A stretch of DNA of 64,000 nucleotides from positions 5,828,001 to 5,892,000 of the forward strand of contig OY729512.2 in the NCBI GenBank assembly GCA_963422445.2, read 5' to 3'. Positions 57,225-64,000 of this stretch are shown here, piece after piece. The notes below the pieces were generated by a model that saw only the letters and a list, made by a program, of their open reading frames with translations, did no database searches and was not told the origin of the DNA. Source of the stretch: G963422445 sp963422445 (GTDB lineage: Bacteria; Pseudomonadota; Alphaproteobacteria; Thalassobaculales; Thalassobaculaceae). Within the stretch, counting starts at the first letter, position 1. Every line of letters starts with the position of its first letter. The translations under genes and the position numbers were made by a program.

Positions 57225-58232
57225 ATGACCAGGCGTTACGACTATTATTTTGTCCAGCGCAATGCCGGGGATGGCTGGGAAACGCTCGGAGAGTCCGACT
57301 GTCCGAAAACGGTAGTCGATCAGTTGTCCGAACGGCTGTCGGGTCCGGATCGATCGGAAATCCGGATCGTCGGCGTCAGCCTAAACGACGATGAGGTGAG
57401 CTGGTCGTATCATCAACTGTTTTATCTTGATCAGTCCGGAATCGAATTCAAGACGCCCGGCGACGGCTCTGTGGAACGGGACGCCCTGGCGGCCATCACA
57501 GGGGACGACACGACAAACACCACACCGTTGACCGAAGCCGAAGCACTCGACGGCCCAAACGCCGATCGGCCGCCATTGCCAGCTGTCGGCAGTGTTGGCG
57601 AAGGGCAGCGGCCGTTCACTGAGAACGAGACCACGCCTTGGTCGCCCGATCGCAGCGACGAGGCTGCCAGAATGCCTCCGGCGGCGCCTCCCGAGCCACC
57701 CCGCACAAGCCCCGTCTTCTACGGTCTGATCACCGTATTGGTGGCCGCGTTGATCGCACTCGGCGTCTTGCTCTACACCAAACACCCGTTGGTCATTGCC
57801 ACCATCGAAACGCTCGGGCTCGGCAGCTATGTCCGGCTCGCGCCGGAGCATGTCCCGGCGTACCCGGACGCAAAATCGCCGGACTCAGTCGAACCCAACA
57901 ACCCGCCCTTCACCACTGGCGCGGTGACCCGCCATGTCGGCGTCGCTCCGGCCTTGCATGGCCGTTGGTCCGCGAAGAATTGCCAAGACAATTTTATCGA
58001 ATTCACAAAGGACGAGTACCGCCGGACCGCCAACACGCGGTCCGGAAGCCCCAAAATCCAGGTTGTTGAAACCCTGCGAGACGACTTTCAGTTCCACATC
58101 CGCCTATCGCCAAACATCGTCGAGCATTACAAGACGATCACCGATAACGACATTGCCCAGGTTGGCACGACAACAGCCCGCGGCTATCACGCCAGTCCTG
58201 GACGAGGGACGGTGTACAGCCGCTGCCAGTAG
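57225..58232 (+). CDS. Hypothetical single-pass membrane protein
   Basis: 335 residues from MTRRYDYYFVQRNAGDGWET. The N-terminal ~85 residues form a compact alpha/beta-looking domain, then a proline/acid-rich linker, one membrane segment (VFYGLITVLVAALIALGVLL, about 164-183), and a C-terminal ~140-residue part with three cysteines or fewer (WSAKNCQDNFIEFTKDEYRR; ends GTVYSRCQ) likely periplasmic. I do not recognise the family. The C-terminal stretch resembles small lipocalin-like or heme/substrate sensing modules only vaguely. Confidence 0.75.
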   Translation: MTRRYDYYFVQRNAGDGWETLGESDCPKTVVDQLSERLSGPDRSEIRIVGVSLNDDEVSWSYHQLFYLDQSGIEFKTPGDGSVERDALAAITGDDTTNTTPLTEAEALDGPNADRPPLPAVGSVGEGQRPFTENETTPWSPDRSDEAARMPPAAPPEPPRTSPVFYGLITVLVAALIALGVLLYTKHPLVIATIETLGLGSYVRLAPEHVPAYPDAKSPDSVEPNNPPFTTGAVTRHVGVAPALHGRWSAKNCQDNFIEFTKDEYRRTANTRSGSPKIQVVETLRDDFQFHIRLSPNIVEHYKTITDNDIAQVGTTTARGYHASPGRGTVYSRCQ

Positions 58233-58248
58233 TCCGGCTTCACGGCCG

Positions 58249-58926
58249 TCAGAACAGCATTGGTTCCGGATCGACAAACGGGGCCAGCAGATCCGGGTCA
58301 TCGTTCCTGATATTGCCGATCCGCGGCGACACGGCGTAGGCTTTCAAGTCCAGGGCGAAAGGCATGTTTAGGACATTGCCGGCCGTCGATCCGTTCAGCC
58401 AGAAATCGCAGGCCTTACCCTCGAGAATGACCGGCATCCGATGATGAATGTGGGCAATGGCGTCGACCGCCCTTGTGGTTACGATGGTATAGGTTTCGAC
58501 CACGGCGTTGTCAGCGGCCGGGTCGCGCCAGCTTTCCCAGAGCCCGGCGAATGCGAAGGGCCGGGCATCGTTGAGGCATATCCGATAAGGCTGTTTGATT
58601 TTTCCCTGCTGCCGCCATTCGAAGAATCCGTCCGCAGTCACAAGACAGCGCCGGGATTTCAGGGCCGCGCGAAACGACGGCTTTTCAGCAACTGTCTCGG
58701 CCCGGGCATTGATCATGCGGGCAGCGGCTGACGCATTCTTTGACCAGGACGGGACCAAGCCCCAACGCAACAGGTCGAGGCGACGGCCGTCGTCACATTG
58801 TCGTATGACTGGTGCATTCTGAGTTGGTGCAACGTTGTAGCGCGGACGGATATCGGTGGTTATTTCCGTCAGAAACAACCGTGCCAACGAGTCTGCCGGC
58901 GTTGTCGTGCTATACCGTCCGCACAT
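58249..58926 (-). CDS. SOS response-associated peptidase (SRAP/YedK, HMCES family)
   Basis: 225 residues starting MCGRYSTTTP, where Cys2 becomes the N-terminal nucleophile that cross-links to abasic sites in single-stranded DNA. RPRYNVAPTQNAPVI, LRWGLVPSW, MINARAETVAEKPSFR, TADGFFEWRQQ and HHRMPVIL are all present, giving the family Asn, Glu and His. It protects abasic sites during replication. Converges on the hypothetical gene, 16 bases apart. Confidence 0.95.
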   Translation of the reverse strand: MCGRYSTTTPADSLARLFLTEITTDIRPRYNVAPTQNAPVIRQCDDGRRLDLLRWGLVPSWSKNASAAARMINARAETVAEKPSFRAALKSRRCLVTADGFFEWRQQGKIKQPYRICLNDARPFAFAGLWESWRDPAADNAVVETYTIVTTRAVDAIAHIHHRMPVILEGKACDFWLNGSTAGNVLNMPFALDLKAYAVSPRIGNIRNDDPDLLAPFVDPEPMLF

Positions 58927-59298
58927 GCTCGTATCCCGATCAGACCGGGCCCCCGTATCGGGATCTTGTCGTATCGCAACGACCATGCAGCATGGAAGCT
59001 CCAAGGTCAACTCAAGCGTTTTCCCGGGGATTGAAGCGGCCGGGTGTTCGACATGTCGCCCGGCCGCAACACGCCCCTCGGGCTGCGGCTCCATTCAGAA
59101 CGCCAGGTTGCGACCACGAATACATCTTCGACATCGCTTGCCGAAGAAAGAATATTTTATTTCATACAGTTGCTGAGTATCGGCACGATCTGCGTCGGAG
59201 TTCCGTCGTCGATATATCGTCCGGATTTGCCGACATGACGTTGCAGCCCGGGCAATCATGACTATGCATCAGACACCTCCATGAGAAGGCGTGCGAGC
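58927..59298. other. Intergenic region upstream of SRAP gene
   Basis: No gene recognised. The extension of the SRAP frame upstream of MCGRYS is not conserved and is left out. A LexA box could not be identified. Confidence 0.4.
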
Positions 59299-60194
59299 CT
59301 AGTGTTGACATAGTAATTGTTCAACCCCCAACCGCAGCTTTTGAACGAATCCGCTGTTGGTCAAATCATCCAGTTACCTGGCCGCCGTTGGACGACTAAT
59401 ATCAAGGTCGCGCCGCACAATTTCGGTTCGCATATAAGGATTCCGGAACAGGTTGTTCAACAGATCCTGCGAACAGAGACGGGGAGCCTTGCGCATCTGC
59501 CGCTTCATGTCAGCCATTTGCCCTCGAATGCCTTCGACCCAACTCCAGCGTTGTTGCCGCGGTCGCCGCCACGGTTTGCAAGATATATAGTAGCCAGTCT
59601 TCCCACGCCCCATTATCCCGCCCCGATTGCAGCAAGCGGTAGTATCGGCTTTGGTCTGGATGATATAGCGACTGAGATAGAGGACAGGATTATCCAGCAA
59701 TCCTGTGTGAACGAGATAGAGTCCGTTCAAGATACGCCCGATCCGGCCGTTTCCATCCGGAAAGGATAGATGCTCTCGAACTGATGATGGATCAGCGCCA
59801 TCTTGATCAACGGATCGAACGTGCAGACCGCGTCATCGTTGAAGAACTGCTCCAGAGCAGCCACGCGCCCGACGATTTCGCGTCTGTCCTGCGACGGAAT
59901 ATAGGTCGTCTCGCCGATTGCTTCACTCATCAGCACGGTGCCCGGTCCGGCACGGAAGCCGCCAGTTTGGTTTTCGAGCAGACGGAACATCTCGATCAGC
60001 GTGTTGTTGCTGATGATGCCCTGCATCCGGCACATATGCTCATGCCCCAGTTTCAGCGCGTCGCGATAACGCGCCACCTCTCCGGCTGCGGATGACCCGG
60101 GCATCGAGGGAAACAGACTGGCCTGGAAGAGTTCGTCCCGTGTGGTCACGACCCCCTGTTGCGTTTCGGACTCCGAACCGGGTGTAAAAAGCAT
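59299..60194 (-). pseudogene. Fic-domain AMP-transferase, inactivated
   Basis: From ATG 60194 the reading VVTTRDELFQASLFPSMPGS, IEMFRLLENQTGGFRAGPGT, TYIPSQDRREIVGRVAALEQ and LIKMALIHHQFESIYPFR fits the Fic family, but the catalytic HPFxxGNGR appears as YPFR followed by a one-base deletion; restoring it gives DGNGRIGRILNGLYLVHTGL and LYLSRYIIQTKAD. Further frameshifts follow, then DLLNNLFRNPYMRTEIVRRD and an in-frame TAA before LDDLTNSGFVQKLRLG, the winged-helix end of the family. The first ~80 residues are also missing. Confidence 0.85.
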
Positions 60195-60508
60195 CGGGTT
60201 TTCTTTACACGTTCGAGGCACATGCAAAGAATTTCGACATATCATGTCATGCAGAAGCAGTGTCGATGCGCTCGCCCCGGGACTCGCGGATGCGCGTGTC
60301 CGGCATCGGCGCCAAGTTACACCACGCGACCAGGACGTTCGGTTTCGTTTCGGGATGGCGACCCGGTATTCCATGCCAGCAAGCGAGCCCCTGCGCCCGA
60401 CGCCGGTGGATCTATCCTTGTCGGGGACGCCCGATTCTGCGATGACCATACCGCCAGATACGCCACGACACTCTAATTCCGCGTTCACACCGGCCGACTG
60501 AAAACCGA

Positions 60509-61333
60509 ATGCCTGATGCCACCTGCCTTAACTCCGTACTAGCCGTCGCACATGCTGCCGCGCAGGCCATCATGGCAATTGACCGAAGCCGGACCGATGT
60601 CGTCGAAAAGGAGAACGGCTCGCCGGTCACCAAAGCCGATCGGGTCGCCAATCTGGTGATCGTGCCGGCACTCCGGAAACTGACCCCGGACATTCCTGTG
60701 GTCTCGGAAGAAAACGTTGCCGCAGGTGACAGTCCCGACATCTCCGGCGGTACCTTCTGGTTGGTCGATCCGCTTGACGGAACCAAGGAATATATCAATG
60801 GCAACGACGACTTCACGGTCAATATCGGCTTGATCCAGAACCGCGGCCCGGTTCTCGGCGTGGTTCTCACGCCGGCCGACCGACGTGCCTGGGCCGGGAT
60901 CGTCGGCCATGGCGCATTCGAACAGAACGCCATCGGCCAACGGCAACCGATCAAAGTCCGTGACGCCGACCCCAATGCCTTGACGGTGGTCGCCAGTCGG
61001 TCGCACCGCAGCGAGGCGCTGGAAACCTTCATTGCAGCACGGCCGGTGAAGGATTCGATCGCCCGCGGCTCGGCCCTGAAATTCTGCCTCGTCGCCCGCG
61101 GCGACGCCGATCTCTACCCGCGCACCGGACCGACCATGGAATGGGACACCGCAGCAGGACACGCGATTCTGCTCGCTGCCGGAGGAACAATGGAACTGTA
61201 CGACGGCGGTGAATTCCGTTACGGCAAACCGGATTTCCTGAATGGCTGGTTCGTGGTTCGCGGCGGCGGCAACGGTTATTTACAGCCGCCGGCCTGTCCT
61301 AACTCCGCATCCACGCGTTACCCCAGAGATTGA
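60509..61333 (+). CDS. cysQ: 3'(2'),5'-bisphosphate nucleotidase CysQ
   Basis: 274 residues of the inositol monophosphatase fold: SPVTKADRVANLVIVPALRK, VSEENVAAGD, the metal motif WLVDPLDGTKEYINGNDDFT, SRSHRSEALETF and GPTMEWDTAAGHAILLAAGG. CysQ converts PAP to AMP, linking it to the PAPS made by CysD/CysNC 10 kb away. It overlaps the convergent VOC gene by 35 bases at the 3' ends. Confidence 0.93.
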   Translation: MPDATCLNSVLAVAHAAAQAIMAIDRSRTDVVEKENGSPVTKADRVANLVIVPALRKLTPDIPVVSEENVAAGDSPDISGGTFWLVDPLDGTKEYINGNDDFTVNIGLIQNRGPVLGVVLTPADRRAWAGIVGHGAFEQNAIGQRQPIKVRDADPNALTVVASRSHRSEALETFIAARPVKDSIARGSALKFCLVARGDADLYPRTGPTMEWDTAAGHAILLAAGGTMELYDGGEFRYGKPDFLNGWFVVRGGGNGYLQPPACPNSASTRYPRD

Positions 61334-62138
61334 GCGTGCGCCGGTCGTGCGGCCAATGGCGGACCGGATGTCCGAAATCCAGATGCTCAAGCTCGGCAGA
61401 GAACTCGATCTTGTTTCCGTCAGGATCCAGCACCATGAAAAACAGGTTGTTGCCTGCGCCATGCCGCCCCGGCCCCCACCAGATCGGAATGTCAAGCGTG
61501 GCGAGATGATCGGCCCAATCGCGGATATGATTCCATGACGGAGTCTCGAAGGCACAGTGATCGAAGCCGTGTTGCGGCGCCCGGAACGCCGCGAAGCTGT
61601 GATGTTCCGGATCCGAGCGATAGAAAGCCGCGGTAACCGCACCATCATCGGAAAGAACATGATCGGACGGACGAAATCCGAGCACCGTCTCGTAATAGGA
61701 CATCATCGCATCAAGATTAGCGCTCGCTACCACAACATGCTGAAGTCGTCCCTCGATATCGCTATCGCTGACAACAGCTGGGCGTTCGATACCGAAACAT
61801 AGCCGATTACCATCGGGATCGCTGACCGCAAAACTACCCTGCTGCTGCAAAGGCGACAACGAGTCCACAGTCTCGCCTCCCTGACGGACAATCTGGTCGC
61901 GCAATCGGAGCAGGCGTTCATCATCGGAAACGGCAAATCCACTGAACGCCAGACGGTTGGTCTCGCCGGCAGCTAGCAACAGCCGACGGCCGGATGCCTC
62001 CATCAACCACCGGTCGGCATCGATCGCAGTCTCGGCCATGCCAAGCGCGTCTCGATAAAATCGGCGCATCGGCTCGGCATCGGCGGTTTCGATGCAAAGA
62101 TGGGTCAGCACCGAGGTCCAGAGCGGTGATTCGTGCAT
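61299..62138 (-). CDS. VOC-family (extradiol dioxygenase-like) protein, two modules
   Basis: 279 residues with two beta-alpha-beta modules: LTHLCIETADAEPMRRFYRD with DPDGNRLCFGIERP, and LQHVVVASANLDAMMSYYET with DPDGNKIEFSAELEHLDFGH. Metal ligand candidates are His in THLCIE/QHVVVA, HCAFETPSW and Glu in KIEFSAELE. The layout resembles type I extradiol dioxygenases such as catechol 2,3-dioxygenase, so aromatic ring cleavage is plausible but unproven. Start ATG 62138 has GGGGAG upstream. Confidence 0.85.
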   Translation of the reverse strand: MHESPLWTSVLTHLCIETADAEPMRRFYRDALGMAETAIDADRWLMEASGRRLLLAAGETNRLAFSGFAVSDDERLLRLRDQIVRQGGETVDSLSPLQQQGSFAVSDPDGNRLCFGIERPAVVSDSDIEGRLQHVVVASANLDAMMSYYETVLGFRPSDHVLSDDGAVTAAFYRSDPEHHSFAAFRAPQHGFDHCAFETPSWNHIRDWADHLATLDIPIWWGPGRHGAGNNLFFMVLDPDGNKIEFSAELEHLDFGHPVRHWPHDRRTLNLWGNAWMRS

Positions 62139-62423
62139 GACACTCCCCTCACTGCGCTTCATGCCAATCTATCAGAAACCTTGCGACGGGACAACAAGTC
62201 AGCTCACGATAGCGGCTTACCGTACTTCCGCCGACGCAAGCTCTCAATTGCCCATCTCACACTAGCGTCTGTATGGATTCCGTAAATCACCAAAAGAAAT
62301 AGCTCGCAGTTCGGGAGATTGACATGCAAGATACAAAGAGCTGCTTGTAATAAATTAGACAGAGCACGCGCCTGAAATGTGAAAATGGTGACAGACAGAA
62401 CAAATTTATCTTGATTTCTGTAA

Positions 62424-62534
62424 ACCGCTTATGCACGTGGCTCCGGTGACACACGATGTTGCCCCCGATGTCGACTATTTCCGGCACGACAAACGCTACA
62501 TGTGCGTTTCACCGAAGTCACGTGCATAAGCGGT
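62424..62534. repeat. MITE-like palindromic element, copy 4
   Basis: 111 bp, same internal orientation as copy 1 (CACACGATGTTGCCCCCGAT near the left). The flanks CTGTAA and TTACAG are reverse complements rather than direct repeats, so the palindrome extends six bases further on each side and no 8-bp duplication is seen. Confidence 0.88.
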
Positions 62535-62929
62535 TTACAGATTAATGGTAATGATTGTAACAGCTTACATGAACACTGGATGAATGCTATCCTCTGGATC
62601 TTCTATTAGTAAATCTATCCGTCATCTAGTAAATAAGTGATGAGTTTTAACGCCAACAAACGCAATGTATTAATGGCTGATTTCTTTATTGGTTTCCGAT
62701 CACTAATAATCGGAAAAGACCCAATCCTCCTGAGAATTATCTATACCTAATTCCGACCTTCTCAACACTCTCCGACGATCAAGATCATGCCTGTTATTGG
62801 TAAAAATTGAGTTGGATGCGTTTCTTATCGGAGGGAATCGCCTGCTTGGTTGACACAGACCATCATCGCAATACCCTGTCCGACGTCCGTGTCCAAGAAA
62901 ACCTTCTTCGGAAGCAATTTAAAAGCTTT

Positions 62930-63040
62930 ACCGCTTATGCACGTGGCTCCGGTGAAACGCACATGTAGCGTTTGGCGTGCCGGGAATAGTCGACATCGGG
63001 GGCAACATCGTGTGCCATCGGAGCCAAGTGCATAAGCGGT
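62930..63040. repeat. MITE-like palindromic element, copy 5
   Basis: 111 bp, orientation as copy 2. Flanked by AAAGCTTT (62922-62929) and AAAGCTGT (63041-63048), an imperfect 8-bp repeat; AGCTTT/AAAGCT also prolongs the palindrome. Only about 400 bases from copy 4. Confidence 0.88.
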
Positions 63041-63144
63041 AAAGCTGTTTCTTCCTTATTTTACGGGCGTAATTTAATATCGGAGGATCTCGAAATGATC
63101 TTCAATAGTTGAATTCCGCGGACAATCGTCAAGAATATCAGATT

Positions 63145-63366
63145 CTACTGCCAATTCAAGCCCAAAGTTTTCCGTCGACGACCCCACACGAGATCCTGAA
63201 AATTCTGAGTACGGCACCCGATCACCTCATAAAGGACGCGGGTAAGCAAGTCACCCAAAAACGGAATCACGTCAAGCAGCGTATTCTTGCCGCTGGCGTT
63301 CAGTTCGACCAGAATATGGTAAAGAGCCGTCGATTGCGATGTCGGCATAATATAAACAACGGTAAT
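63145..63366 (-). pseudogene. AAA-family ATPase fragment
   Basis: Minus-strand translation YHILVELNASGKNTLLDVIP, FLGDLLTRVLYEVIGCRTQN and FQDLVWGRRRKTLGL resembles the Walker A region of AAA_21/OLD-like ATPases (GxNGSGKST is degraded to ELNASGKNT), which in intact proteins is followed by FxELVW. Only this N-terminal region is seen. Confidence 0.45.
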
Positions 63367-63511
63367 TAAGAGCTTGTATACGCCGGATCATGAGACAAAC
63401 TCGCCGTAATGCCTATCGGCAGGAGTGGGCAACCCATATTGATGATGGCCGCAAGAACAAACAAATGTAGAGACTTGGATCGACATTGTGCATCCTGAGC
63501 CGCCTGTCAGA

Positions 63512-64000
63512 TCAGTCCGCCATCGTAAGCCCACCACTGACGCTTAACACCTGACCAGTGATGTAGTCCGACATCGAACTCGCAAAGAACAGCACGGCGT
63601 CGGCGATTTCCTCCGGCTCGCCGATACGGCGAAATGGCACCGCGCGAGCCAGTTTCTCACGCATGCTCTCGGGCTGCGCCATCAGCAGCGGCGTATTGGT
63701 CGGACCCGGACAGACGCAGTTGACATTGATTCGGTGGCGCGCCGTCTCGCGCGCCAAAGATTTCGTGAACGCGATCACGCCACCCTTGGCACCGGCATAG
63801 ATGGTTTCCCCCATCGAGCCGACCCGGCCGGCATCGCTGGAAATGCTCACGATCTTGCCGGCATTGGCCGCAACCATCGCCGGCAGAAACGCCATCACGA
63901 CTGTCATCGGCCCCTTGAGATTGATATCCAGAACCTTGTCCATGAACTCGGGCGTCGCATCCAGAAATGGCTGAATTCGATCCCAGCCGGCAACATTGAC
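63512..64000 (-). CDS. Short-chain dehydrogenase (BadH-like), 5' end beyond window
   Basis: 163 codons are visible. NVAGWDRIQPFLDATPEFMD, LDINLKGPMTVVMAFLPAMV, catalytic Ser in SISSDAGRVGSMGE, the intact YAGAK, and the C-terminus GQVLSVSGGLTMAD are all typical of 2-hydroxycyclohexanecarboxyl-CoA dehydrogenase-like SDRs (BadH) and related 3-oxoacyl reductases. Unlike the SDR domain at 31 kb its YxxxK is intact. N-terminal nucleotide-binding loop is outside the window. Confidence 0.85.
   Translation of the reverse strand, partial: VNVAGWDRIQPFLDATPEFMDKVLDINLKGPMTVVMAFLPAMVAANAGKIVSISSDAGRVGSMGETIYAGAKGGVIAFTKSLARETARHRINVNCVCPGPTNTPLLMAQPESMREKLARAVPFRRIGEPEEIADAVLFFASSMSDYITGQVLSVSGGLTMAD

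Larger units (their letters stand above)
62139..63144. other. Low-GC intergenic region carrying two MITEs
   Basis: Apart from MITE copies 4 and 5 I see no gene. The base composition is clearly more AT-rich than surrounding DNA, suggesting decayed or acquired sequence. Confidence 0.55.

Noticed and set aside
2268..63040. Could the repeated palindrome be a CRISPR array?
   Set aside because: Copies are kilobases apart, each has its own inverted repeat and target duplication, and there are no short regular spacers or cas genes.

Overview
The window looks like a chromosomal stretch of an alphaproteobacterium, probably Rhodospirillales-like. The evidence is high GC, the rsmB-rpe-heparinase order, a fused CysN/CysC, and a catabolic gene set of mandelate-racemase family, creatininase, D-aminoacylase, TauD and amidase types. 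This placement is inferred from gene content only. The striking property is erosion. Roughly a third of the window is insertion sequences (IS1595, IS5, IS1182/IS4-type, IS1634, IS3, ISAs1), every recognisable transposase is broken, and several host genes are split, frameshifted or stopped. This pattern is typical of a lineage with relaxed selection, such as a symbiont or a recent niche change.

Layout. 0-8 kb: a DHDPS-family gene, then an rmuC gene split by an IS1595 element and an IS1634 remnant, then a three-level nested transposon (IS1182-type inside IS5 inside ISXO2-type IS1595). 8-14 kb: ppk2, rsmB, rpe, a heparinase II/III-like gene and a creatininase-family gene. 14.6-18.5 kb: a D-aminoacylase pseudogene cut by a passenger-carrying IS1595 element, then a mandelate racemase-family gene. 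20-25 kb: an IS5 remnant and an AAA-ATPase/PD-(D/E)XK gene interrupted by a second IS1182-type copy and by a MITE. 25.4-34.8 kb: a clean, tightly packed seven-gene operon (IorA-like, IorB-like, Asp/Glu racemase, thiolase-like, DUF35-SDR fusion, cyclase family, acyl-CoA ligase) that reads like a CoA-dependent catabolic route for a 2-oxo or aryl acid. 35-41.2 kb: a second transposon graveyard with an Rpn-type nuclease pseudogene. 41.3-45.3 kb: a complete, translationally coupled larA-larC-larE-larB nickel-pincer operon. 45.7-62 kb: a protease-like protein lacking its triad, GST, cysD and cysNC (sulfate activation), TPR/cytochrome c/cytochrome b, a second creatininase, amidase, AlkA-type glycosylase, TauD, SRAP, a Fic pseudogene, cysQ and a VOC protein. 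62-64 kb: a low-GC gap with two MITEs and an ATPase fragment, then a BadH-like SDR cut by the window end.

A five-copy, mostly 111-bp MITE-like family runs through the whole window. Its ends are near-perfect inverted repeats starting ACCGCTTATGCAC, and three copies have exact 8-bp target duplications. One copy sits in the terminal repeat of an IS1595 element, and two sit in PD-(D/E)XK nuclease genes.

Functionally, CysD/CysNC make APS and PAPS and CysQ removes PAP, but no PAPS reductase or sulfotransferase is present here. LarB/C/E build the nickel-pincer nucleotide for LarA, whose catalytic residues are intact, so a nickel-dependent 2-hydroxyacid racemase or epimerase is expected. The 25-35 kb operon and the lar operon are the two best preserved accessory systems and stand out against the decayed background.
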